The position numbers and the translations under genes were made by a program. From positions 1-64,000 of the forward strand of contig JANNWG010000007.1 in the NCBI GenBank assembly GCA_031414695.1: a stretch of DNA of 64,000 nucleotides, in the 5' to 3' direction. The stretch comes from UKL13-2 sp031414695. Lineage in GTDB: Bacteria > Pseudomonadota > Gammaproteobacteria > Burkholderiales > Usitatibacteraceae. Positions within the stretch are counted from its first letter, which is position 1. Every line of letters begins with the position of its first letter. The notes below the pieces were generated by a model. It worked only from the letters and a program-made list of their open reading frames with translations, was not told the origin of the DNA and ran no database searches. Positions 1 to 11,397 of the stretch are shown piece by piece.

Positions 1-3000
1 TGAACCTAAGTGGTCTTTGAGGTAGTAGCGATCGGTAAAGTCACTGCTTTGGCTGTGATTGGCACAGTTGGTGACGACAAGCCCGATGTTGCCTTCTGGG
101 CTGCCGATGGTATGGCGGCATTCGTTGAGCTTCCAGTTGCCGTTGGCCTCTTTTTCTTCATCAACCTCGAAATGGCCGGGGCTGGCGAACCAAGTCATGG
201 TCAGCGGGTTGAAGGTCGTCCCATTCGTAGTGGTGGCCTTGCTGGTCACTTCATAGGTGCGCTGCTTATCCGGGCCAAATCCCCATTGGCTTTGGTAGGT
301 GCCGGGGTTGGTTGGTGTTGTTACCGTTTGGGTGATGCTGTCGGGGATGTCGAAGGCGTTGTAGGTGTATAAGCGGCTGCCGTCATTGGTGATATTACCG
401 CCGACGTCGTATTGCACTGTTTGGCCGTTGACGGTGAGGAGTTTGTTGCCGTTGGCTTGGTAGGTGGTGGCAACACCAGACTTGGTGAGGTTGCCGAGCG
501 GGCTGTAGCTAAATTGCGCGGCACCGGGGCTGGCGCAATTGAGTGCGCTGGCGGCTACGTGGGTGACGCGGTTGAGCTTGTCGTGGCAGAAGGTTTCGTT
601 GCTACTGTTGGCAAAAGCGCTGACCGCATTGGCGGCGGTGTCGCTGCGGCGGGTGAGATTACCGACCAAATCCCAATCGTAACTGGCGGCTTGTAATGCG
701 CCGGTATTGATGGTTTTGAGGCGACCAATGCTGTCGTAGGTTTTGGTGGTGGTGGTGGTGCCTGCGGGTTGGCCACCAACATTCATGCTGGTGATTTGGC
801 CATTAGCGTTGCGGCTATTGGCCTGCCAGTGGATTACGTCACCGGTGCTGCGTAGCTCGCGCACGGCGGCGGTAAAGCCCAGCGCGTTGTAGTCGTTTTG
901 TAGCGTTAAGCCGGATATCGGGTAGCGGTAGAGCTTGGGGCGGCTTAGGCTGTCGTAACGCGATTGGCTGATGAATGTCTTCAGTCGTGTTGGGGTGCTC
1001 ACCGTGCCGGTAATGATGTCGATGATCTCGGTACTCACTTCGCTGACGCGTGAGAGGTTGTCACGGGCGTAGCTGCGGGTAGTCGAGCCTGAAGGCTGAT
1101 CGAGCTTTTCTGTGCAGAGCTTGCCTTTGGCGTTGGCGCAGTCGTACACATTAGTCGTGGCGGTGAGCTTGCCATTGGCAGACTCAGCACGTGACGTGAG
1201 GCGACCCAGCACATCGTATTGATTAGGTGTGCCCGCTGGCGTACCGCGCCCGCCGACAACATTCTCAGTGAGCAATTCACCATAGGCGTTGTAGGTGTAG
1301 TTAATCGTGCCGGCATCAGGGTCAACGAGCGACTTCTTACGCGAGCGGAGGTCATAGGTCATCGTCACCTGCGAACCGTCGGGCTTGGTGACTTGCAAAA
1401 GATTGCCCAACGCGTCGTAGGCAAAGTTGGTGGTTTGATTATTGGCGTCGGTAACGGAGGTGTTCCAGCCTTGGCTATTAGAGACGCGAGTGGTGGTTTG
1501 GGTGGCAACGCCACCGCCGGGATTACGGGTGACTCTTCCGGTAAAGCCGTCGTAAACGTAGGTAGTGGTGCCATTGTTGGCGTCAGTTTCACTGAGCAGG
1601 CGATGCAGCTTGGTGTCGTCTTCGTAATTGAAGTTAGTGTAGGTCGGTGTCTCACCAGAATAAAATGGTCGCGATGTGCGGGTCTTGCGACCACGGCTAT
1701 CGTACTCGGTTACCGCTGAAACGAGTGCGCCACTGTAGCCGTAGGTGTCGCGACGGATTTCACGACCGAGGAGGTCAACGTGTGAGGTTGAGCTTGGTGC
1801 TCCAGTAGTGGTAGTAGTGATTGACATGACCGCACCAAGAATAGCGCGCTGACAAAGAACAGTATTGTTGGGTTCAGTGTTGCCGTGATAACAGGTTTGT
1901 TGATTAGTACCTAAGCTGCTATATGCCGCAACTTTTCTACCGAGGCGATCATAGCGTGTGCGCGAGAAGATACCATTTGCATCGGTTGTAAGGGTTACCG
2001 CCCCAAAGCGATCAAGATAGGCGCTGCTAGCGGAGTGGCCTAGTGCATTGGTGGCGCTAGTGGCAAAGCGTTTGTTAGGGTCACCGCTGTAGCTAACAAT
2101 AGATTGACGTGATGTGACGCCCGCGCCAGAGATGGTGGTGCTGGTGCGGTTGCCTACGGTGTCATACGAATAGGCTGTACTGAGCCTGAGGTCACTTGCG
2201 CCGCTCGGCTCGATAGTTTCGGTCTCAACCAGATGTGAGTTGGCTTTGTAGGTAAAGGACGATGCGCGAGCGATGCTTGAACCAGGTGCGTTCGATGTGA
2301 CAGTTACTAGATCGGGGCGACCCAACAGCCATGTGCTGACATTGCCACCGCCATCAAAATAAGTAGTGGTGGTGGATTTGCTGAAGCCATCATTGGTGGA
2401 AGTGCTGCTATTGCTTAAATTGCCAAAGGCGTTGGGCGCTGGCGATGTGCTTGTGGTGGTGAGGTAAGCCATGGTGGTGGAAACATTCGGGTCGAATGTC
2501 TCAGATTTCGTCTCAGTGGTAAATGTTGTCCATATTTGCAATTGCAAAGGCGATGTGGGGACACCATTAGCAGCACTCGACGCATGCTGCATTGTGCTGC
2601 GCGATAAGCAGGTGTTGCTGACGTTACAGCCATTAGTGCCAACCGAAAGCTCGGTTTTAAGTGGCATACCAGCGAGGCGATTGAGATAGTCGTGCGAATA
2701 CTGGGTGCGCGTATGGCGATTCGTCAGTTCATCTTTCACCGTGCGCTCGGCAAAGCCCAGCAAGCCCGCACCCTGCGAATGCCCCCTCAAGTCTTTGTAC
2801 TGGTAGGAGAAATTACGCACACCACCGATGCCATCATTGGTGGACATTTGGGACACAAGGTACATGGGGGACTGAATATCCAACAAAGGAAATACAGCTC
2901 CAGCACCTTTTGTATAGATGTTACCTGCACCAGTTAACGTAAGTGGCTTGTAGGTGAAGTTGACTTCTTTGCCAAGGCCATCTTTGGCTTTGGCCATGAG

Positions 3001-6000
3001 GTCAGGGGTCGCGCCCGTGGCGCCAATGACTTTCCAATGATCTGCACTAGCGCCTGAATAAATTGCAATATCAGTCTTACCGTTGCCGTCAAAGTCACCC
3101 GCCAAATTAAATTGAAAGTAATTGGTTGTGTCACCCGCACTTGGAACAGCGCCACCCCAAGTCTGGCAATTAAAGCTAACGCCTGTGGAAAGACAGACAT
3201 TCCAGCCTACTCCAGTTTGAAATTCAGCAATATCAGTACGACCGTCACCATTGTAGTCACCCATTACGCTGAATATATTTTGATACCAACGGCCAGGCCA
3301 ATAGCTACAAGAAAAAGTGCCATCGCCCTTTGATATGCAAACACGCCATTTAGATCTGTTGATATCGCCCTGATTTTCTTCAGCGGCGACTAAATCAGCC
3401 AAACCATCACCATTCATATCGGCGACGATGCTTCTATAAGGAAATGTGAAGACTGCTTCTCTATTTAGTTCGCTAATGCCAAACCCAAATGTACTAGTCG
3501 TGGTGGTTGTGCCAGTCGAAAAATTCGAGAATGCAACCTGCCAATTATTAGTATGGTTATTTATATGACCATAACCAGCGATATCCGCGCGACCATCACC
3601 ATTAAAGTCACCAACTAACTTTCCTTTAGTTCCGAGTGAGTTGTTCCCTTCTACTGGGCCGTTGTACTCGCCTGTGCAAGTAAAGCCTGTCCCATTCGCC
3701 AAGCATACCTGCCATTTAGAGACGTAAGTATTGATATCGCGGCCTTTGTAGAACGCTAAATCAATTCTGCCATCTCCGTCAAAATCGCCTGTAAGTGAAT
3801 ATTCCTCATCAGGGCTTGTTGGTACTGGTGGGATGTCATTCAACTGTCCATTACGTATCAATGTAGAGCAGTTGAAACCGTTGCCAGTTGATGTGCATAG
3901 AGACCAGACGTTGCCCCCCTGACTGACAAAATCAGTTTTGCCATCTCCGTTAAAGTCGCCAAAAGCCACTCTGGTGTCAGTGCCTCCGCTTGTCACTCCG
4001 TTATATGGGTGGCTGCTAGTCCAAATGCGTTCAACACTCTGACCTGCATTATTAAGGTCGCCACTTAAACGCACTCCCCAATTGTTATTTCCCTTGTAAC
4101 GTATGAAATCGCTTTTACCATCGCCATTCATATCCATGACTCTCGTGATACCTTGACCACTCATACCTTCATAGACAGGCGGAATGACTTGCTGCACAAA
4201 TGTGCTGTCACTCGCAATCGGCGTTAATGTATTAAATTCTGTTGGCGGCAAACAAAGTTTGTCTGCGGAATTAACGTCTGTGACATTCACGCCGTAGCCG
4301 CACTCAGTGATGCTACGCAACACACTGCGCTTGGTCTGCGCGCTGACGTCGTAAGCTAGTTGATACGAACGGACAAGGTTCGTCCCAATTTGCGTTTTGA
4401 TTGCCTTGAGTATTTTTGTTTGTTGCGAAGTCGTACCTGCACTGTCAAAGAGTAGTGCTTGCTCCTCTGGCAAATTCGCGCCGTACTCGAACTCCACACT
4501 CGCATACGGATTGATACCTGCAGCCGTATTGCCGGTGTAGCGCATTCGCTTTGGTCTCTGCGCGAGTTCGGCATCTTTTTCGTACTCGACTAGGTAGAAG
4601 TTACCTTGACGATCAATAGTTTTACTTAGCGCCCAAGATTTAGTTGCGCCATTTGCCGCTGCATAGATGGAATTTGATGGAATTCCATCAACAACAAGAC
4701 GCGCGTGATTTGCGCCGCCCTGCTCGTCCGTTCCATAAAACATGATGAGCCCAGACTTACTCTCCACCTTCCAAGAATTTCCAGAAGCGTTAAAGGTAAT
4801 TCGGCTATAGCTTTCGCGTTCGGTACGATATTCTTTATCTGCCGTTCCGGATGTGGACGAAACTTCAACCAATCGTTGACCATCTAGGCAGAAAACGTCG
4901 TTGTTATCGTAAGAAACTTTGCCTTTTTTGCCATCAAGGAAATAATTTTTTGGACAGCGATGTATGGCGGAAAGCCCCGACATTGACCAACCTACACCCA
5001 GCAATCCACCACCGCCTTGACTGTTATAACTAAGGGCAACACTAGGCACCATGCCTGCTGTGCCGGGGGGCAGTGCAATCGGGATAGAGTAGCCCGCTGA
5101 GCCGGATTCTGAGACATCGAATGAGCCTGCGGTGGCACCTACTGTGGTAATTGTTCCGCTGCCGAGGATGTCGGTGAGGTTATCGCCGTTAGCATCTGTT
5201 GCGGGGGTGTCGCTCCCAGCGAGCGGCACGGGCGCTACAACGGTGATTTGTATTGCATTTGAGCTACCCGTTACATTGACTGAACTCGTTGCCTTAGCCG
5301 AGATGAAATATGTGCCCACACCAGGGGGGATCCAAGTAAGCTGATAATTTCCGTTACCTAGGTGAATTGCCAAAGGGGTAATTGGTGTAGTGCCATTAAA
5401 AAATTGCAACGACTGAATCATAATCCCCGCCATTGTTCCAGGATTGTCAATCGTGGCCTGCGCACGCATGGTAACAGGAGCATCTTTTACGAGGAGGTTA
5501 TTCGCAGGCTGCTCGATCGTTACGAACGGTGGTGATGCAACCGCTGTAAAGGTGGCTTCACCTTTGGCAGAAATCCAGTTGGTATTAACGGCGTATGCAA
5601 TTAGCTTGTACTGAGCATTTGCGACCAATCTAGGCATCATTGACATGAAGTTCAAAATCAAATCGTCAGCAACGTATTTATTCCAAATGGGCAGCGTGAA
5701 TTGCCCTGTTGGAGCGCTTAGATTGCCTATGACACCAATAGGATATTCCTTCAAGTCCGAAGGATAGTCGGTACGTTGCAAATAAAGTTCGATACGCTGG
5801 ATATTTAGATTTCCGCCTGTAATGCTGACTGAAATCGGCTGTATGCCAGAGAAAGCCACATTGCTGCCGCTCACTGGGTTGGTAATGGTAACGGTTGGCG
5901 GTATGCGGTTCGCTACCAGCGTGGCAGTCAGTGAGACGGGAGATCCTTCAGCATTATCACTGTGCCGTACCGTGCGCACCCAGAATGTGTGTGTGCCAGG

Positions 6001-7242
6001 GTGCATGCGAATGATTTGACTTCCCGCAATAGGGTCAAGGCTTTCGGTAGGTGGTACGACATGAAGATCAATGCCATTCATATTGCCCCCACCTATTCCA
6101 CGCGAACCATCAAACTGCGGTCCAGTGCGGAAGAAGTGGCTCATGCGCCCTTCAGACTTTGTGCATGACACTGTGAGTAAGTACAAATCAAGTTGCACGC
6201 CTTCCACAGTGGGTGTCCCGGGAGACTGGTGCAGTAAGTGCAATTTACAGACGGGCAAGTTGGTCACATCTATATCAACAGTTTTAGCTGCGGATGTCGT
6301 CTGCGCGTTATCGTTGTCGATAACTTTGGCCGTAATGGAGTGAATGCCCAACGACGCATCAGTCCATATAAAACTGTAAGGCGCTGTCGTGACGGTACCA
6401 ATTTTTACCGTGCCACGATAGTACTCCACACGATTGATGGTGCCGTCGCTATCAGCGGCGTTGACGGTGAAATTAATTGGGTTGTTAACGATGTAATATG
6501 TCGTCGCTGCCGATGGCGCAGTAATGCTAATGGTGGGCGCAGCGTTAACCTTGACGGGGACAATAACTTTGGTCGTTGCGCCATCACTGTCCGTAGCGAC
6601 TGCGATAATCTCAAAATATCCCGACGGCGCGTTAGCCCAAACGTGACTAAACATGCCAGTTGGGTTGATAATTGGTGCGCCAATAGCAATGCTTGGTGAG
6701 CTAGGTGCAGTGCTTTTATAGAAAAACTCTAGTTTGGTCACCGTCCCGTCAATATCGGAAACGCTGCCTGTGATGTTGTTAGGTGGAGTGATGTTCAGGA
6801 TCGCACTTGCCATCGGTGTAATTATGGTTAACTGCGGCGGCGTGTTAACCAAAACGCGCAACTGTGCATACTCGGCGCGACCTTTAGTATCAGTGGCGAC
6901 AGCAGTAAATTGATACGTTCCTTTGGATAAATTTGCTACGGCATGAGTTTAAGGCGGTGACATCACCGTTGCCAACAACGTACCAGCCCGATAAAAATCC
7001 ACTCTGCTAATGATGGCTGCAGGGTCAGCTAAACTAGGTCGCGCATCAGCAGTCAGCGTGAATGAGGCAGGCTGAGGAATAGACGGACGCGCGTCTGATA
7101 TCGTCAACGTGATGCGCGGCTTCATACCGGCGAGAACGATTTCGTCATCGTCGTCGTCCGGCGACGTTGTTTGCGCCAGAGTAGCCATGCTCATTAACGT
7201 CCCTGCCAGTACTAATAGCAACTCCTTACGGTTCGTCCGCAT
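1..7242 (-). pseudogene. Giant exported SpvB / FG-GAP / YD-repeat (Rhs-type) protein, interrupted by one stop and cut by the window edge
   Basis: Read on the minus strand, the frame is open from 6948 to position 1 (2316 codons). The same frame continues upstream to a signal peptide, but a TAA at 6949-6951 interrupts it. Domains in order: signal peptide (MRTNRKELLLVLAG..., start taken at 7242 because GGGAG precedes it; an upstream ATG at 7308 is also in frame); several Ig/cadherin-like repeats (about 7140-5200); an SpvB-type domain (about 5110-4250, with SIPIALPPGTAGMVPSVALS); seven FG-GAP calcium-type motifs such as DFNGDGKTDF (4150-3050); then YD repeats (YDALGNL, YDVLGRL) down to the Rhs core motif YYLKDHLGS at the left edge. 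The variable C-terminal domain, where such proteins carry a toxin or adhesin tip, lies outside. Family knowledge suggests a secreted or surface polymorphic protein. As read, the export signal and body are separated, so the gene is probably broken unless the stop is a sequencing error or is read through. Confidence 0.88.
6949..6951 (-). other. In-frame TAA stop inside the giant Rhs gene
   Basis: This is the only in-frame stop between the signal peptide and the left edge; I split every line of 1-7242 into codons. The first Ig-like repeat reads FYRAGTLLATVMSPP-stop-THAVANL. A later repeat of the same protein reads YYRGTVKIGTVTTAPYSFIW, so the stop falls where a Tyr is expected. TAC or TAT to TAA is a single substitution. 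The frame is unchanged on both sides, so this is a nonsense change and not a frameshift. The next in-frame ATG downstream is at 6813-6811 and has no signal peptide behind it. Confidence 0.9.
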
Positions 7243-7411
7243 TGCTCCCAAGTTAATAAATCGGGTGAATGCAATAAGGGCGCAAAAATGCTTGTGCAAT
7301 TTTTTCATGGCAGATTAACCAAAGGTTTCAAACAAGATTCGGGGCGAGTGCGGCTACTAGTATCGCGCGCACCACCAAGTGCGATGCGCGTGATGATGGC
7401 TGGGCGAATAT

Positions 7412-8236
7412 TTAGCGAGGGCGTAGTGGGACAACGGCGACAGGTACGGCATCACCCAAATTTCTTTGAGTGTAGCCATATGAATCTACAGCAGTGTGTA
7501 TCTCGCGCATATACACAGTTGCCGAGCCGATTACTGTGCCCGGCGCACCAGTGTGCGGGACTGCGATAACACCGGTTAAGCCGCAGCCCCAAGTGCCACC
7601 CTGATTGGCGTTGACGACTGTGGACGCCCAGACTTTTATTGGCGCATCTGAAGTGTTAGAGAGGCTGATTCCGCAGGAGTTGCGGTAGACCGGATATGTT
7701 CCACCAGAGCCGTCATCCACATGCCCCCAAAAAATAGGAGCCACTCCTAGCTCAGCAAAAAGCGTAGTCTCCACAACACGAAGGCGAATATTGCCAGCGT
7801 CGCCGCTGCCCGCGGTAATGGGCACATTGAGCTTAATACTACGGACAGAACGTGTTGTTGTTCCTGTGAGGGGTGAGATATAACAGACGCGTGCGCCTTT
7901 CAAGAAGTAAGGGTCGCCCTCGCCGTCGTTGTTGGTCGTAGCGCTTGAAAGCAATGTTTGACCGCCTGCATCCGAATAGATGGAGAGGTTAGGGTCAAGC
8001 TGTATCGGTGATACAGAGCCTTGTACTGCCTCTACGCAGTAAGATCGTCCGCGTAGTTCACCAAAGCGAAACCATCGCGTCTGCGTTGCCTCATCAAAAT
8101 AATGCGTCACCCACCCCTGCCCAACTTCATAAGGCACGCTATTCGCCGCAGTGGTATTTGGCGGTGTTGCCGATGCAACCGAAACGATAGATGCCGCGAT
8201 GAATGAACTACAGATGGCAATAAATTTGTTTCTCAT
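7412..8236 (-). CDS. Exported protein of unknown function, upstream of the Rhs-type gene
   Basis: The protein has 274 aa with a clear Sec signal peptide (MRNKFIAICSSFIAASIVSV, cleavage expected after ASA). The mature part is rich in Thr, Ser and Gly, has four Cys (in YCVEA, VCYIS, NSCGIS, WGCGL) and no recognised domain; its composition suggests beta-sheet. AGAGGA six bases before the ATG supports the start. It ends about 170 nt before the likely start of the Rhs-type gene, on the same strand, so the two are probably co-transcribed and it may be an accessory exported factor. I do not recognise the family. Its role is inferred only from position. Confidence 0.75.
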   Translation of the reverse strand: MRNKFIAICSSFIAASIVSVASATPPNTTAANSVPYEVGQGWVTHYFDEATQTRWFRFGELRGRSYCVEAVQGSVSPIQLDPNLSIYSDAGGQTLLSSATTNNDGEGDPYFLKGARVCYISPLTGTTTRSVRSIKLNVPITAGSGDAGNIRLRVVETTLFAELGVAPIFWGHVDDGSGGTYPVYRNSCGISLSNTSDAPIKVWASTVVNANQGGTWGCGLTGVIAVPHTGAPGTVIGSATVYMREIHTAVDSYGYTQRNLGDAVPVAVVPLRPR

Positions 8237-8729
8237 GGGAATCCTCTATCCAAGATGAATGTGTGCTTTAAGAAAAGTGTGGACAGCTGCGTTTGAAAAC
8301 GACAAAGACGATCAAAACTGCACTGAAACAATTAATATTTTTTGTATGAAACATATTAACTATTAATTAATTTAACAATGTTTCACAAATTTGGCGAGCT
8401 TTTTTAGTGTTTTATCAAGCCGAGTTACAGATTGTAATGAACGCCGCAATTTAGTTGAAATTAAATTCAACTTATGCTCATTAAAAGAAAATGTGGATTA
8501 TTCGGTTGATGCATTATGCAAAGCTAAATGTGGTCACCATATAAAAACACTGAAGTCTATTATTGGCGAGCATATTGAAGGCTTTATGCTCGAAAACCCT
8601 CACTAATATTAGCGATTCGATTCTAGGAACTTATATTGAGGCGGCAATTAAAAATTGGTTAAAAACTTTAGTGAAAAATGCGAGTGAAATTTTTTCATCA
8701 TCTTAAATTACGTTCATCTATATAAATTT

Positions 8730-8810
8730 GTCATCCCGAGCGTAGCCGAGGGATATAGCTGTTATGTGTTGACGCCAAAAAGCATATCCCTCGGCTGCGC
8801 TCGGGATGAC
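8730..8810. repeat. 27-bp inverted repeat (REP/MITE-like palindrome)
   Basis: The left arm (8730-8756, beginning GTCATCCCGAGCG) and right arm (8784-8810) are reverse complements over 27 bases with one mismatch, separated by 27 bases. The hairpin it would form is long and GC-rich. Short palindromes of this style occur dispersed in many bacterial genomes; whether this one is multicopy here cannot be seen from a single copy. Confidence 0.85.
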
Positions 8811-8974
8811 AATCTTCTGTTTTGTGGTTTTAAGTTAGTGGCCGTGCACAAGCGCAGGAGCGGGCAGTTTATTCACCATATTTAATTGCCGCCTCTATGA
8901 AATCGACCGTTCGCTATGAGCAATTATTCACTCGTAGGTTGAAAGACGGAACTAAGAAACAGGGCGTCAATTTG

Positions 8975-9047
8975 TCACCCGTTCGCCGTGAGGTATCGAA
9001 GGGCTCTTTGATCGACGAGCCCTTCGATACCTCAGGGCAAACGGTGA
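8975..9047. repeat. Inverted repeat of the 'TTCG(C/A)C...CGAAGGG' dispersed family, compact form
   Basis: Arms of about 31 bases (8975-9006 and 9017-9047; shared core GAGGTATCGAAGGGCTC) flank a 10-base loop. The outer ends (CCGTTCGCC / GGCAAACGG) match the ends of the element at 22547-22634, so this looks like a compact member of the same family. Confidence 0.75.
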
Positions 9048-9185
9048 TTTAGGGGTTGCAGCGGCGCAAGTTATGCGGCTGACCGATAAAAATTTGTTGT
9101 TTCAGGTCTCGTAAAAAAGTGATCTCAGCAAACCTGACGTCGGTTACTTATTGATTTGAAAATAGAAAAATGCCGCTTGTTGAGA

Positions 9186-9296
9186 GATTGTCGAAGGGTA
9201 GCTCTTTTAAGTGATTGATTTAATTTAACGTGTGAGTGGTTCGATACTTCGGCAGGCTTAGTACAAGCGGAGTTCACCACGAACGAGGATTGAGAT
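9186..9296. repeat. Degenerate copy of the dispersed element also present at 22547-22634
   Basis: The segments TGTCGAAGGGT, GATTGATTT, GTGGTTCGA and TTCACCACGAACGA appear in the same order and spacing as in the 22.5-kb copy, including the poorly paired middle. It is more diverged than that copy. It ends about 20 bases before the lolD stop codon. Confidence 0.6.
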
Positions 9297-9316
9297 CTTT
9301 GAATCCCTCTCCACTA

Positions 9317-10015
9317 CTACGCTATCGCCAACACCCCATCCGTCAACGTCAACTTCCGCTGCATCCGTGCTGCCAGCGTTGGATCATGTGTCACCATGAT
9401 TAAGGCAGTGCCGATTTTTTTGTTAAGTTGCAAGATCAAATCAAACACTTGATCGGCCGTGCCGCGATCTAGGTTGCCAGTGGGCTCATCAGCTAGCACG
9501 CAGGCGGGTCGCGTAACGAGTGCGCGAGCTACTGCGACACGTTGGCGCTCACCACCGGATAGCTCGCCTGGCTTGTGCGTAAGCCGATGTGAGAGCCCAA
9601 CATCATTGAGCATTTCGGTGGCTTGGCGTTTGGCTTCTGCGGCGGTAAGCTTGCGTGCTTTTGCGCCGATTAAGAGTGGCATCGCGACATTTTCAAGCGC
9701 AGAAAATTCTGGCAACAAATGGTGAAATTGATATACAAAACCAAGCGCTTGATTACGTAAGTCGCCCTGTGCGACGGCGGATAATTTATCCATGCGCGAG
9801 CCGAGCAGAGAGACCTCTCCGGCTGTGGGCGCATCGAGCCCACCTAAGATATGTAGCAATGTAGATTTGCCTGAGCCAGATGCACCGACGATGGCAACCG
9901 TTTCGCCCTGATGAATATCGAGATCAATGGTGCGTAGTACGGGCACCTTGGTGCCGCCTTGGGTGAAGGTTTTACTTATACCACGGCATTGCAAAATAAT
10001 ATTGTTGTTATTCAT
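9317..10015 (-). CDS. lolD: Lipoprotein-releasing system ATP-binding protein LolD
   Basis: The 232-aa ABC ATPase has Walker A GASGSGKST (about residues 43-51), signature LSGGERQRVAVARAL, Walker B VLADEPTGNLD and a switch His in VTHDP. The length fits LolD/MacB-type ATPases. In the Lol system it powers extraction of mature lipoproteins from the inner membrane to the chaperone LolA. Its ATG lies inside the end of lolC (8-nt overlap), so translation is coupled. The partner permease next door decides the assignment over other MacB-like ATPases. Only one permease gene is present, suggesting a homodimeric permease as in many non-enteric proteobacteria. Confidence 0.93.
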   Translation of the reverse strand: MNNNNIILQCRGISKTFTQGGTKVPVLRTIDLDIHQGETVAIVGASGSGKSTLLHILGGLDAPTAGEVSLLGSRMDKLSAVAQGDLRNQALGFVYQFHHLLPEFSALENVAMPLLIGAKARKLTAAEAKRQATEMLNDVGLSHRLTHKPGELSGGERQRVAVARALVTRPACVLADEPTGNLDRGTADQVFDLILQLNKKIGTALIMVTHDPTLAARMQRKLTLTDGVLAIA

Positions 10016-11267
10016 AACGCAGTGCCTCGGCTGGGTTCACTTGCGAGGCGTTATAGCTCGGGTAAATAGTGGCGAGTAGTGCTAACACCAATGAAATTAA
10101 AGCGGTCACCCACACGTCAGCCCATTTCAAATCACTCGGCAGAGAGCTTAAAAAATAGATTTCCGGTGACAGCACGCGAAAGCCAAATGCAGTCTCAATG
10201 GTCGTCACTACCGTACCGATATTGAGTGCGAGCAGTACGCCACCGATAACACCAATCAGCGTGCCAATCACGCCAACAATCGCGCCCTGCACGATGAAAA
10301 TTTGCATAATCATATTGGGTGATGCGCCGAGTGTGCGCAATATTGCAATATCGGGATGTTTATCGCGCACCACCATGACTAAGGTGGAAACTAAATTAAA
10401 CGCGGCCACCGCGATGATGAGCGTGAGAATAATAAACATCATGCGTTTTTCGATCTCGACCGCGCGAAAATAGGTGGCGTTTTGTACGGTCCAATCTTGC
10501 ACGTAGCCATCAACTTTGACGTTTTGCTGCAAAGAACGCGCGATTGTGCGCGCATCGTCGAGATTGGCGACTTTCACGCGTAGGCCGCTCACATTTTCGT
10601 CTAAGCGAAATAGCACTTGTGCGTCGCGTAGATGGATAAACGCGAAATTCGCATCATAGGGATAGTGACCCGACGAAAAAACACCCACGACGGTGAAGCT
10701 TCGCATACGTGGCACCATGCCCGCAGGTGTGATGGAGCCTTGCGGCGTGATGAGCTGAATTTTGGCGCCTACATTCGACCCCAACGCACGTGCCAATTGA
10801 TCGCCCAACACGATGCCGTATTCACCTGGTTTTAGCGCACTAAATTCACCAATTCGCATTTGCTTACCAACATCAGATACCGCACTTTCTAGTAACGGAT
10901 CAATGCCACTTATTTGCACGCCGCGCACGCTTTGACCAATGGCTAACAAGCCCTGCCCGTTCACAAATGGTGCTACGCCGACAATATTTGGTTGCGCCTT
11001 TACATCAAGCAACGTTTGCTGCCAATTTTTTAAGCCTTCTTCAAAACCGATAATTTGAATATGGGGTGACACGCTCAAAATATTTGCCCGCACTTCTTTT
11101 TGAAAGCCATTCATGACTGACATCACCGTAATCAACGCGGTAATGCCCAACGCAATGCCGAGCATGGAGGCGAGCGAGATAAACGAGACAAAGCTAGAGC
11201 TTCGTTTGGCACGGGTGTAGCGTAGGCCGATAAATAATGAAAGTGATTTCAATGAATATTCCAACAA
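10008..11267 (-). CDS. lolC: Lipoprotein-releasing system permease LolC/LolE
   Basis: The 419-aa membrane protein has the FtsX/MacB layout: an N-terminal helix (LFIGLRYTRAKRSSSFVSF then a hydrophobic stretch), a large periplasmic domain (about 50-270) and three C-terminal helices, ending PAEALRYE as LolC proteins do. It forms the membrane part of the LolCDE transporter. The start used is a TTG at 11267; nearby in-frame TTG codons are alternatives and no strong ribosome site is visible. It is transcribed away from the rpfE-like gene, with about 130 nt of shared upstream DNA. Confidence 0.92.
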   Translation of the reverse strand: MLEYSLKSLSLFIGLRYTRAKRSSSFVSFISLASMLGIALGITALITVMSVMNGFQKEVRANILSVSPHIQIIGFEEGLKNWQQTLLDVKAQPNIVGVAPFVNGQGLLAIGQSVRGVQISGIDPLLESAVSDVGKQMRIGEFSALKPGEYGIVLGDQLARALGSNVGAKIQLITPQGSITPAGMVPRMRSFTVVGVFSSGHYPYDANFAFIHLRDAQVLFRLDENVSGLRVKVANLDDARTIARSLQQNVKVDGYVQDWTVQNATYFRAVEIEKRMMFIILTLIIAVAAFNLVSTLVMVVRDKHPDIAILRTLGASPNMIMQIFIVQGAIVGVIGTLIGVIGGVLLALNIGTVVTTIETAFGFRVLSPEIYFLSSLPSDLKWADVWVTALISLVLALLATIYPSYNASQVNPAEALRYE

Positions 11268-11397
11268 ATAATGATTTCAGCGAGTCTGCCATAAATGGCT
11301 GGATAATTCGATTACTGGTTTTTTTAAATCGTCAAACTTTGGGGTTTTGTCAAAGCGCTTTTAAAGCGTTAATCCACATAAACCCTAGTTCAAAAAT

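Larger units (their letters stand above)
8237..9316. other. Non-coding, repeat-rich stretch of about 1.1 kb
   Basis: AT-rich DNA lies between the start of the exported protein and the stop of lolD. I see no convincing gene. It holds three separate inverted-repeat elements (8730-8810, 8975-9047, 9186-9296), annotated individually. A 71-codon open frame at 8391-8606 has no family resemblance and is not called. Confidence 0.7.

Noticed and set aside
10..1719. Plus-strand open frames over the Rhs-type gene
   Set aside because: They are antisense shadows of a repetitive, stop-poor coding strand and show no domain; the minus frame carries clear YD repeats.
8391..8606. 71-codon plus-strand frame in the repeat-rich gap
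   Set aside because: AT-rich, no ribosome site, no family resemblance, no neighbour on that strand.
10008..11267. Calling the permease specifically LolE or looking for a second permease gene
   Set aside because: Only one permease gene adjoins lolD, and sequence by eye does not separate LolC from LolE.
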